In this document: one piece after another, positions 16,762 to 23,310 of the stretch
How the letters are laid out: the number at the start of each line of letters is the position of its first letter
How positions within the stretch are numbered: position 1 is the first letter of the stretch
Source: Chloroflexota bacterium
GTDB lineage: Bacteria; Chloroflexota; Dehalococcoidia; Lucifugimonadales; JACPCL1
Direction of reading: 5' to 3'
Assembly (NCBI GenBank): GCA_016210375.1
Contig: JACQUH010000309.1
Coordinates: forward strand, 1-28,781
DNA length: 28,781 nt
The notes under the pieces: generated by a model
What the model was told of the DNA's origin: nothing
The model's database searches: none
The model's input: only the letters and a program-made list of their open reading frames with translations
Position numbers and translations under genes: made by a program

Positions 16762-17670
16762 ATGGCCACGCAAGCAACGGAAAGAAGGCCCCTTGATCAG
16801 GCCCCTGCCTGGCTAAGGCCCGGTAGAAGGTACCTGGCTGGTTTTGGCAGGTTCCTGAAGCGAAAGCCCCTGGGCGCTGCCGGCCTCTTCATGATAGGCA
16901 TCGTCCTTCTGGGGGCCATCGCAGCGCCTCTGGTCACCCTGCACGAGCCCACCACTCAGGATGTGGCTCGGCGTTTGCAAGGCCCCAGCGCGGAGTTCTG
17001 GCTGGGCACCGACAGCATAGGTCGCGATGTCTGGAGCAGAATCGTCTATGGTGCGAGGATTTCACTCCTCGTGGGGTTTGTTGCCGTGGGGATGGGGGCC
17101 ACGGTGGGCATGGTTGTAGGGGTGATGAGCGGTTATCTTGGCGGGAGAGTGGATACTGTGATCCAACGGTTGGTTGAGATAGGTCTGGCTTTCCCCAGCC
17201 TTCTGTTGGCCCTTGCCCTGATGGCTGGACTGGGAACGGGATTGGACAAGGTGATCATAGCCATTGGGCTGGCGATGATGCCGCGACAAGTACGGGTTAT
17301 GAGGGGTGTTGTGTTGAGCGTAAAGGAGAACCCTTATGTTGAAGCTGCGCGCGCCATAGGGTGCAGACAGGGCCGTATCATGCTCCGCCACATCGCGCCT
17401 AACGTAGCCGCGCCCTGGCTCATCCTGGCAAGCGCCGCCCTGGGGGGCGCCATCCTGACGGAGGCAACGCTAAGCTTTTTGGGAATGGGCGTGCCTGAAC
17501 CGCACCCCTCCTGGGGTCGGATGCTGTCCGGGGCGGCTTCCCGGTATGTGCAGGTGGCGCCCTGGCTCGTCATTTCCCCGGGCGCCGCTATCGCCGTGCT
17601 TGTTCTCGGTTTCAACCTGCTGGGAGATGCATTAAGGGACGTACTGGATCCCAAACTGCGTGGTCGTTGA
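16762..17670 (+). CDS. ABC transporter permease, DppC/OppC type (second set)
   Basis: A 302-residue permease with a cytoplasmic N-terminal tail, FLKRKPLGAAGLFMIGIV, FWLGTDSIGRDVWSRIVYGARIS, the coupling loop ARAIGCRQGRIMLRHIAPN, and the C terminus NLLGDALRDVLDPKLRG. GAAGGAGG lies five bases before ATG 16762. It should form the pore with the 15745-16710 product. It converges with the DUF35 gene 41 bases later. Confidence 0.9.
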   Translation: MATQATERRPLDQAPAWLRPGRRYLAGFGRFLKRKPLGAAGLFMIGIVLLGAIAAPLVTLHEPTTQDVARRLQGPSAEFWLGTDSIGRDVWSRIVYGARISLLVGFVAVGMGATVGMVVGVMSGYLGGRVDTVIQRLVEIGLAFPSLLLALALMAGLGTGLDKVIIAIGLAMMPRQVRVMRGVVLSVKENPYVEAARAIGCRQGRIMLRHIAPNVAAPWLILASAALGGAILTEATLSFLGMGVPEPHPSWGRMLSGAASRYVQVAPWLVISPGAAIAVLVLGFNLLGDALRDVLDPKLRGR

Positions 17671-17711
17671 GCAATCCCTGAAGGCGGCGCGCAGCCGTAG
17701 GAACCCCGGCT

Positions 17712-18152
17712 TTACGCGAGCTGGAACTTTGGCAGGCTGATAGCTTCGGTGATGTCTTCAAAGACGACCGTTACCGGCATCCCGATCTTGAGCTTTGCGG
17801 GGTCCGCCTCTACTCCCACAATGTTCGTGGGCATGATTGGCCCCTCCTCCAGCTTCACGAGAGCGATGATGTAGGGCAGTGGCCCCTTGTAGGTGGGCCG
17901 TGGTATCTGGTACACGATGGCGAAGGTGTAGATCTGCCCCCGGCCGCTGGCCTTCACCCACGTTGTGTTGCGGCTGAAGCACCTGGGGCACAGGTCCCTG
18001 GGATAGAAGTATGCCTGGCTGCACAGGTTGCAGAAGCGCAGCCACAGCTCGTGCTCCTTGCACTTACCCCAGTAGTAGTCCGACTCCTGCTGTGGGAGGG
18101 GCACCGGCCCCTCATACCTCTGGGCCTGCGCCGGCTGCGGTTGAGTGGTCAT
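17712..18152 (-). CDS. DUF35/OB-fold zinc-ribbon protein, thiolase partner
   Basis: A 146-residue protein. C41-x2-C44 and C55-x2-C58 form a rubredoxin-like zinc ribbon after an N-terminal helix (SDYYWGKCKEHELWLRFC). An OB-fold follows (about 65-140) with GRGQIYTFAIVYQ and MPVTVVFED. DUF35 proteins act as acyl-CoA-binding partners of thiolase-like enzymes, as in ChsH2-Ltp2 and in benzylsuccinyl-CoA thiolase. The thiolase-like gene lies upstream on the same strand (18517-19662), so they probably work as a complex, though a repeat block separates them. Confidence 0.88.
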   Translation of the reverse strand: MTTQPQPAQAQRYEGPVPLPQQESDYYWGKCKEHELWLRFCNLCSQAYFYPRDLCPRCFSRNTTWVKASGRGQIYTFAIVYQIPRPTYKGPLPYIIALVKLEEGPIMPTNIVGVEADPAKLKIGMPVTVVFEDITEAISLPKFQLA

Positions 18153-18516
18153 CGTCGTTACCTCATTCTTTGCTCAATGCCTGGCCCGGTCCTGTTCCCT
18201 TTTTCGTTGTATTCATGCCCCGGCTGAAGGTGTTTGACCAAATAACCTAGCCCTCTCTGGCTCCCCCTTCCCGCACGGGAAGGGGGAGAACATACATTTG
18301 AATCAGTGTGATGCGGCAAAGCCGCATCACACTGATTCATCGTACTACTGTTCCCTTCTCCCTCCAGGAGAGGGGAACCACAGGGGTGAGGTAGGAACCC
18401 CACTGGCAGGTTATCATCTTAATGACCATAATCCGGGGGTTGCCCGAAGCTGAACCTGGCACTTTAGTGCCAGGGCCAGCTAGGTACACCCAGAAGCAAA
18501 CAGGCCCCCACGCCCC
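18153..18516. repeat. Intergenic repeat block 5 between thiolase and DUF35 genes
   Basis: No gene. In order: a flank complementary to the GTTAGGTTGTTT module of block 1; a 13 bp stem CTCCCCCTTCCCG/CGGGAAGGGGGAG (18261-18288); an 18 bp palindrome of the GTGATGCGGC family (18300-18317 with 18321-18338, loop AAA); a CTCCCTCCAGGAGAGG hairpin; AATGACCATAATCCGGGGG (18421-18439); and a perfect hairpin CCTGGCACT/AGTGCCAGG (18455-18474). Confidence 0.8.
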
Positions 18517-19662
18517 CTAGTCTGACCCCAGCACCAGGGTGCCTGTGGAGGAGAGCGATCCGCCGGTGCCATTCACCAGGGCCCGCTTGCACTCCTTCAC
18601 CTGCCGCTGCCCCCCCTCGCCCCGGAGTTGGCGCGTCGCCTCCAGCAGGAGGAACATGCCGTACATCCCTGTGTGGCAGTAGGAGAGGCCGCCACCGTTG
18701 GTATTCAGGGCAAAGCTTCCCCCCGGAGCCGTGCGCTGATCGGCCACGAAGTCCGGCGCCTCGCCACGGCCACAGAAGCCCAGGCTCTCCAGGGTCACCA
18801 GCACGGTGTAGGTGAAGGAGTCGTAGACCATGGCCAGGTCTATGTCCCGGGTGCTCACCCCCGCCATGCGCAGGGCGGCCGGCCCCGACTGGTAGGCGAT
18901 GGTGCGGGTGAGGTCGGGCATCTGGCTGATCATGCCGTGGTCGTGCCCTTCCCCTGCCCCGAGCACCCACACTGGCTTCTTCCGGCAGCTACGGGCCACC
19001 ACTGGAGACACCACCACACAGGCGCCGCCGCCATCTATGGAAAGGCAGCAGTCTGGCAGGTGGAAGGGCCACACAACCCACCGGGAGCTGTGGTAGTCGT
19101 CAAAGCTCATAGCCTCCTTATAGAAGAAGGCCTTGGGGTTCAGGTTGGCCCACTTGCGAGTGGCCACCGCAACCTCCGCCATGGCCTGGCGGGTCCGTTC
19201 CTCGCCATGCAGGTGCATGTAGCGCGTGCAGGCCAGGGCATAGCTCATAGGCGGGGCAGCGATGCCGTAGACCACCTCGTATTGGGAACCGGGCTGGCCC
19301 ATGTCCGCTCCCCCACTGCGGCGCTGGGAGCGGCCCGCCTCGCCGTGGGTGACGAGGGCCACCTCGCACCGGCCGGCGGCGATGGCCTCCAGGGCGTGGG
19401 CCACGTGGATAACGAAGGAGGAACCGCCCACCGACGTGCCATCGGTGTGCCGTGGGGTGATGCCAAAGTACTCGGCGATGGTCAGGGGCGATGTGGCCGC
19501 GCAGAAAATAGCGTCCACATCCTTCATGCTCAGGCCGGCATCGGCCAGGGCGTTGTAGCTGGCCTCGGCATGGTGTTGGAGCGACGACTTGCCTGGTATC
19601 CTGCCAATCTGGTCCGACTCATCCACCCCTACGATGGCCGCCTTACCCGAAAGATCAAGCAT
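18517..19662 (-). CDS. Thiolase-like protein (Ltp2/SCP2-thiolase type, no nucleophilic Cys)
   Basis: A 381-residue thiolase-fold protein. The N terminus KAAIVGVDESDQIGRIPGKSS and the C-terminal NTNGGGLSYCHTGMYGM are typical of the lipid-transfer/acetyl-CoA acetyltransferase branch. At the site of the usual acyl-accepting Cys the sequence is TSVGGSSFVIHVAHA (Ser at 81-82), so it should not run a classic Claisen thiolysis. Ltp2-type retro-aldolases lack that Cys and need a DUF35 partner, which is encoded downstream (17712-18152). ATG 19662 has AAGGAGG six bases upstream; the frame is open further but unsupported. The role may be side-chain cleavage of an acyl-CoA, for example steroid-like; the substrate is inferred only by family. 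Confidence 0.85.
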   Translation of the reverse strand: MLDLSGKAAIVGVDESDQIGRIPGKSSLQHHAEASYNALADAGLSMKDVDAIFCAATSPLTIAEYFGITPRHTDGTSVGGSSFVIHVAHALEAIAAGRCEVALVTHGEAGRSQRRSGGADMGQPGSQYEVVYGIAAPPMSYALACTRYMHLHGEERTRQAMAEVAVATRKWANLNPKAFFYKEAMSFDDYHSSRWVVWPFHLPDCCLSIDGGGACVVVSPVVARSCRKKPVWVLGAGEGHDHGMISQMPDLTRTIAYQSGPAALRMAGVSTRDIDLAMVYDSFTYTVLVTLESLGFCGRGEAPDFVADQRTAPGGSFALNTNGGGLSYCHTGMYGMFLLLEATRQLRGEGGQRQVKECKRALVNGTGGSLSSTGTLVLGSD

Positions 19663-19899
19663 GGCTAACCTCCTTGTTCCTGGCGCCACTGGCACACGCC
19701 TCAGGGCGGGCCCTTTTGAGCGCCCATACCATACCATTCCCTCGTGCCCGTGGCAACCTGACACGAGCCTGCTTAGCCGAGGGGAGCCTTCGGAACTGGC
19801 CCTGTCGTGGGCCAGGAGAACGACGGCGCGGGTGGAAGGGAACACCCATGCCAGAGCCGGGTGAAAAGCTCTGTCTCATTCCCCTGCAGGTCCTGGCCG
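19663..19899. other. Gap between thiolase start and tRNA promoter
   Basis: No gene is supported in these 237 bases. The minus-strand open frame upstream of the thiolase start has no ribosome site and no conserved sequence. Confidence 0.5.
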
Positions 19900-19928
19900 T
19901 TGGCAGAAACCGCCATAACGTGTAAAAT
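19900..19928 (+). promoter_or_regulatory. Promoter of tRNA-Glu
   Basis: TTGGCA (19900-19905), a 17-base spacer and TAAAAT (19923-19928), 20 bases before the mature tRNA 5' end. Confidence 0.7.
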
Positions 19929-19947
19929 CAGACTGTTGCCCTGGTGT

Positions 19948-20024
19948 GGCGCATTCGTCTAGCGGCCAAGGACATCGCCCTCTCAAGGCGGAGACCACGG
20001 GTTCGAATCCCGTATGCGCCACCA
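19948..20024 (+). tRNA. tRNA-Glu (anticodon CTC), CCA encoded
   Basis: A complete cloverleaf: acceptor GGCGCAT/ATGCGCC, D arm with GTCTAGCGGCCAAGGAC, anticodon stem TCGCC/GGCGG around loop CTCTCAA (anticodon CTC, codon GAG), T arm ACGGG-TTCGAAT-CCCGT, discriminator A and genomic CCA. Its 3' end is the left attachment site of the element that follows; the tRNA stays intact. Confidence 0.95.
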
Positions 20025-20025
20025 T
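20005..20025 (+). repeat. attL core (tRNA 3' end)
   Basis: 21 bp identical to 28354-28374, covering the tRNA T-arm 3' side, acceptor strand and CCA plus one base. Confidence 0.9.
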
Positions 20026-20086
20026 GCTTCTTTTGAGCCTCGGAATCGTATCTGAAAAAGCCTGGCAAAGCGCCAGGGCCTTCGTT

Positions 20087-20108
20087 TTGACAACGGTTTG
20101 ACAACGGG
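20087..20108 (+). repeat. Arm-type repeat, left: tandem TTGACAACGG
   Basis: Two copies of TTGACAACGG one base apart. The same 22 bases occur at 28218-28239 near the other end. A third, partial copy (TTGACAAC, 20120-20127) lies inside the integrase 3' end. They fit integrase arm-binding sites. A further shared 12-mer, GAATCGTATCTG, is at 20043-20054 and 28315-28326. Confidence 0.7.
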
Positions 20109-20112
20109 GACG

Positions 20113-21261
20113 CTATTCTTTGACAACATCGCCCATCGCTTCCGCAAAGGCGGCGGCGGCGTCCTTGCCCCAGCCTGGCAGGATGTGGGCGTAGACATTC
20201 AGCGTCGTGGACACGTCGGCATGGCCTAGTCTTTTACTCACAGCGACGATGCTCTGCTTGTGTTGTAAAAGCACGGTCGCATGGAAGTGGCGAAGGCTAT
20301 GGAGTTTCAGGTGTCCGGCCCCGCATTGCTCTGCTAGGTTTTGGAAAGCCCTTGTGACACGTTTAGGGTCGTAAGGCTCGCCTAGCTCATTGCAGAACAC
20401 GTACCCCGCGCTGGAATAGGCCCCCTGTGCTTCCATACGCTGTAGCACCTGTTTGCCCTGCAACGCCCTGAGCACCTGGACAGTCCGCCCGTCAATGTCC
20501 ACGACTCGCCGGCCTGCTTTTGTTTTGGGCGGCTGAATGAGCTTGCCCGCCCTGGCCCTGACAAGGCTTTGGGTGACGGCAAGGTTGGCGCCTTCCAGGT
20601 CAACACCCTGCCAGAGGAGGCCCATAGCTTCACCGGCCCGCAGGCCCGTGTAGGCCAGCGCGTGAAGGATGGGGAAAGCCCAATGCCCTGTGCTTTCGGC
20701 CCTGGCAAGGATGGCACGCACCTGGCGGACATCTGGCGGCTGGACTTCCTTTTCGTCCTTCCTGGGGCCTGGGGCCGCTTCCACGGGGTTCCTGGCTACC
20801 AGGTCCGCCCTAAGAGCCGCTTTCATGGCCCCAAACAGGACTGTTCGGTGATAGGCGACGGATGTAGTTGCCATTCCCGATTTGGCCATGTTTGCCAACA
20901 TTTGTTTGATGTGGCTGGGGGCAAGCTGTGGCAGCGGCACAGACCCAAAGGCCGGTATCAGGTGGATGCGGACAATGCTTTCGTACCTTTCATAGGTGCG
21001 AATTCTTCTCTGGGGCTTCACGTCCTGTTGCAGCCAACGGGTGAGCCATTCGCCTACTGTGAGCTTGCCCCTGGGTGTCGGCAAGCCCTGGTCAACGCCC
21101 CGCTGCAGCTCTGTGAGCTTCTTCAAGGCTTCCTTCTGCGTACCCTTGACTGTCTCTACGTGCTGCCGCCGCTTGCCCGTGCCAGGATCGGGCGGTAGCT
21201 CTATCGTCACCTGCCAGCTCCCAGGGCTGCGCTGCCGAATGTGTCCACGTGCCTTAGCCAT
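20113..21261 (-). CDS. Tyrosine recombinase/integrase
   Basis: A 382-residue phage-type integrase. An N-terminal AP2-like arm-binding domain (SPGSWQVTIELPPDPGTGKRR) is followed by a SAM-like core-binding domain (TVGEWLTRWLQQ) and the catalytic domain with R208 (TGLRAGE), a Lys in PPKTKAGRR, H321-x2-R324 (LHSLRH), H347 (LGHAD) and nucleophile Y357 (STTLNVY). All catalytic residues are present, so it is probably active. ATG 21261 overlaps the upstream stop as ATGGCTAA, implying translational coupling; an alternative start at 21294 lies inside that gene. The stop codon is about 90 bases from the attachment core, as in many tRNA-targeting elements. Confidence 0.95.
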   Translation of the reverse strand: MAKARGHIRQRSPGSWQVTIELPPDPGTGKRRQHVETVKGTQKEALKKLTELQRGVDQGLPTPRGKLTVGEWLTRWLQQDVKPQRRIRTYERYESIVRIHLIPAFGSVPLPQLAPSHIKQMLANMAKSGMATTSVAYHRTVLFGAMKAALRADLVARNPVEAAPGPRKDEKEVQPPDVRQVRAILARAESTGHWAFPILHALAYTGLRAGEAMGLLWQGVDLEGANLAVTQSLVRARAGKLIQPPKTKAGRRVVDIDGRTVQVLRALQGKQVLQRMEAQGAYSSAGYVFCNELGEPYDPKRVTRAFQNLAEQCGAGHLKLHSLRHFHATVLLQHKQSIVAVSKRLGHADVSTTLNVYAHILPGWGKDAAAAFAEAMGDVVKE

Positions 21262-22018
21262 TGCTGCTGTCTCCCTTCTCGGTCCTGAATGCAAAGATGG
21301 TGAGTAGCGCCCAAGCCAGGTCTACTTTGCCTTGAAACAGGCCCCCTCTGTCCACGTCGGGGAGCCGCTTGACAATCTCTATGAGGTAGGCAGGCGGTTC
21401 CCCTGTAAACCTGGTCAAAGCCAGGGCCATTAGCTCTTGGTGCAGCTTGGGGAGTAGGGGCGATACCGCCTTGTGGTACGCCCGCCTGGGGTTCGTGGTC
21501 ACTCGCCTCCACCTAAGCTGGGGGGGGTCAAGTGGCTCCACCGGCGTCTTGGGGGATTCCTTGGGCAGCCAGGGGGTTGTCTCTCCCATAACCCGGGCGA
21601 TCTCCCCGAAGGTAGGGCATCCCAGGCGCTCCCCAAGCAATGCAAAGCCCGCAGTGGCAGCCCGCCAGTTGCCCCAACCCGCTACGATGGGGATGCCGCC
21701 CATGTACAGGTCTCCGACTTCGCACAGGAAAGAGGCAAAGACTGCGGGGAGAGGGTTTCCCTGCTCCCTGGCCAGGTCAAGGACGAATTGCCAACGGCGA
21801 GCTGTTTCTATGTCGCCACAGAAGAGCAACAGCTCCTGGAGGGTGACAACCGGGGCGGGCGGTTCCGCCTTCCCCGTGGGCTTTTCCTCATCTGCGAGCC
21901 ACCCTCTCACCGTTCGCTCCCCAAAACCCAACCGCTGGGCAATCTCCCGCTGGGGGATTCTGTCTTGCCAGAGCCGCTTGGCTTCTGCGATTGCATCGGG
22001 ATTCTTTTGCCGTGGCAT
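21254..22018 (-). CDS. HTH protein of unknown function (element)
   Basis: A 254-residue protein cotranscribed with and overlapping the integrase gene by eight bases. Residues about 5-45 (NPDAIAEAKRLWQDRIPQREIAQRLGFGERTVRGWLADEE) are a clear helix-turn-helix of the kind seen in small terminases and regulators. The remaining 200 residues, rich in Leu, Trp and Pro, match nothing I recognise; WRRVTTNPRRAYHKAVSPLL is a basic stretch. From its position, opposite the excisionase/replication operon, it could be the repressor of the element or a terminase-small-like packaging protein. Neither is shown. Confidence 0.75.
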   Translation of the reverse strand: MPRQKNPDAIAEAKRLWQDRIPQREIAQRLGFGERTVRGWLADEEKPTGKAEPPAPVVTLQELLLFCGDIETARRWQFVLDLAREQGNPLPAVFASFLCEVGDLYMGGIPIVAGWGNWRAATAGFALLGERLGCPTFGEIARVMGETTPWLPKESPKTPVEPLDPPQLRWRRVTTNPRRAYHKAVSPLLPKLHQELMALALTRFTGEPPAYLIEIVKRLPDVDRGGLFQGKVDLAWALLTIFAFRTEKGDSSNG

Positions 22019-22039
22019 TTCTGCCGCCTATTCTGCCGC
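22019..22039. promoter_or_regulatory. Direct repeats TTCTGCCGC, possible operator
   Basis: Two copies of TTCTGCCGC (22019-22027, 22031-22039), twelve bases apart, just before the start of the HTH gene. Confidence 0.35.
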
Positions 22040-22058
22040 TTTTGGCAACTTCAGGCCC

Positions 22059-22100
22059 TTGACTCCTGCCCATTATGGGGTTAGATTCAACCAAAGTCAA
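22059..22100. promoter_or_regulatory. Overlapping divergent promoters (switch region)
   Basis: Plus strand: TTGACT (22059-22064), 17 bases, TAGATT (22082-22087), reading into the excisionase gene. Minus strand: TTGACT (22095-22100), 17 bases, CATAAT (22072-22077), reading into the HTH-integrase genes. Both have ideal spacing and share bases 22072-22087, so they should exclude one another. Confidence 0.7.
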
Positions 22101-22127
22101 GAGCCAAGACGACCTTTGGAGGGCGCA

Positions 22128-22334
22128 ATGGTAATTGCCGAAAGGGACGAGAAAAGAACCTATACGCTGGAAGAGGCGGCAAATCTGCTCGGCATCGGGC
22201 GGAGTGCAGCCTACACACTGGCTCAGCATAAAGGGGAGATCGCGGGCGTGCGCGTGCTTCGCGTGGGCGGTCGGTGGTTGCTGCCAAAAGCCCCGCTGGA
22301 TCGTGTGCTCAACGGGGAAGGCACCGACGGCTAG
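22128..22334 (+). CDS. Excisionase-like HTH protein
   Basis: A 68-residue protein made almost entirely of a MerR/HTH_17-type winged helix: TYTLEEAANLLGIGRSAAYTLAQHKGEIAGVRVLRVGGRWLLPKAPLDRVL. This is the pattern of phage and plasmid excisionases and DNA-binding Xis/AlpA-like proteins. ATG 22128 has TTGGAGGG seven bases upstream. It is the first gene of the rightward operon and lies opposite the integrase, as excisionases often do. It could also act as a regulator. Confidence 0.85.
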   Translation: MVIAERDEKRTYTLEEAANLLGIGRSAAYTLAQHKGEIAGVRVLRVGGRWLLPKAPLDRVLNGEGTDG

Positions 22335-22346
22335 CGCACAATAAGA

Positions 22347-22386
22347 AGCCGCCAGCCCTGGCGGGGAAAGTCAGGGGCTAGCGGCT
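22347..22386 (+). promoter_or_regulatory. Hairpin between excisionase and primase genes
   Basis: Outer stem AGCCGC/GCGGCT (22347-22352 with 22381-22386), then AGCCCT pairing with AGGGGCT (one bulge). It fills the 67-base gap before the primase ATG. It could be an attenuator or processing site. Confidence 0.4.
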
Positions 22387-22401
22387 CCGAGGGATGCCTC
22401 C

Positions 22402-23310
22402 ATGATTGCACGAGAAGCACTAAAAGGTCAAGCTGGACGAGTGGCCGAGGCCGCGAGGCAACTCGCCGAGAACGGCGTCCCCACGCTGCTGGTGCTCCCC
22501 AACTCCAAGAAGCCCATCGCGCATCCGGACACCGGCTCCTGGTGGACGCTGGACGACCCCGACACCGTGGCCGACCAGGTGGCCGGCGCCGTGGCCCTGG
22601 GGCTTTCCAAGCTCAACCTGGCAATCCTCTTGGGCGAAGAGAAGCGAAGCCCGTTGGTGGCGATTGACATTGACGGTCCTGGAGGACTTGTCCAGGTTAA
22701 GGCTCTGGGCGTGTCCTCGCGGGATGCGTGCTGGGTAGCCAGCACGCCTCACGGCTGGCACCTGGTCTACTACTCCCCCGACGGCCCTTTGCCCCAGCGC
22801 GTGGTCAGGGCCAAGGGGCTGCCTTTGGACTTGCTGGTCAATGGCTACTGCCTGGTGGAGCCTTCCCAGGTAGGTGGGCGGCCCTATCGTTTTTGGCCAG
22901 GGCATGGGCCTGGTGACATCCCCGTGGCCGAGCTCCAGCAGCTCCCCGATGCCGTTGTCACCTGGTGGCGCTCCGTGGCCCAGCCCGCCGCCCCAAGGCC
23001 AGCGCCGGCCACTGCCCCCGTGGACACCGGCGGTCCTGTGCTTGAAGGGAGTCGCAATGCCCATCTCACCCGCGTTGCTGGCGCTCTTCGGCGGCAAGGC
23101 TGCGAGACGGGCGTAATCCTGGATGCCCTGCAAGCTGAAAACGACACGAGGTGCCGCCCGCCGCTGCCTGACCGCGAGGTCCAGGCCATCGCCAAGAGCA
23201 TCGCGCACTATCCGCCCGCTTCAAGCCCTGGCCCCAGGAGCTCTCGCCTGACCTGGCCTGGGGCGGGAGCCATCCGGCCATTGGCCGAGCTTACCGAAGG
23301 GGGCGCATGA
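22402..23310 (+). CDS. Bifunctional primase-polymerase (prim-pol)
   Basis: A 302-residue protein. The N-terminal prim-pol domain (about 12-205) shows the metal-binding acidic pair D89-I-D91 (VAIDIDG), the histidine motif STPH117GWH120 and NSKKPIAHPDTGSW near the start. A Pro/Ala linker (200-215) leads to a primase C-terminal helical region (SRNAHLTRVAGALRRQG...DREVQAIAKSI). Such proteins start DNA synthesis for plasmids, phages and satellites. It overlaps the ATPase gene by four bases (ATGA), so the two should be made together as a primase/helicase pair. Confidence 0.9.
   Translation: MIAREALKGQAGRVAEAARQLAENGVPTLLVLPNSKKPIAHPDTGSWWTLDDPDTVADQVAGAVALGLSKLNLAILLGEEKRSPLVAIDIDGPGGLVQVKALGVSSRDACWVASTPHGWHLVYYSPDGPLPQRVVRAKGLPLDLLVNGYCLVEPSQVGGRPYRFWPGHGPGDIPVAELQQLPDAVVTWWRSVAQPAAPRPAPATAPVDTGGPVLEGSRNAHLTRVAGALRRQGCETGVILDALQAENDTRCRPPLPDREVQAIAKSIAHYPPASSPGPRSSRLTWPGAGAIRPLAELTEGGA

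Noticed and set aside
7441..18516. CRISPR array
   Set aside because: The repeats are palindromes scattered in separate gaps kilobases apart, without regular spacers or cas genes.
18628..19668. 346-codon plus-strand open frame
   Set aside because: Opposite-strand shadow of the thiolase-like gene; His/Gly-rich with no motif and no ribosome site.
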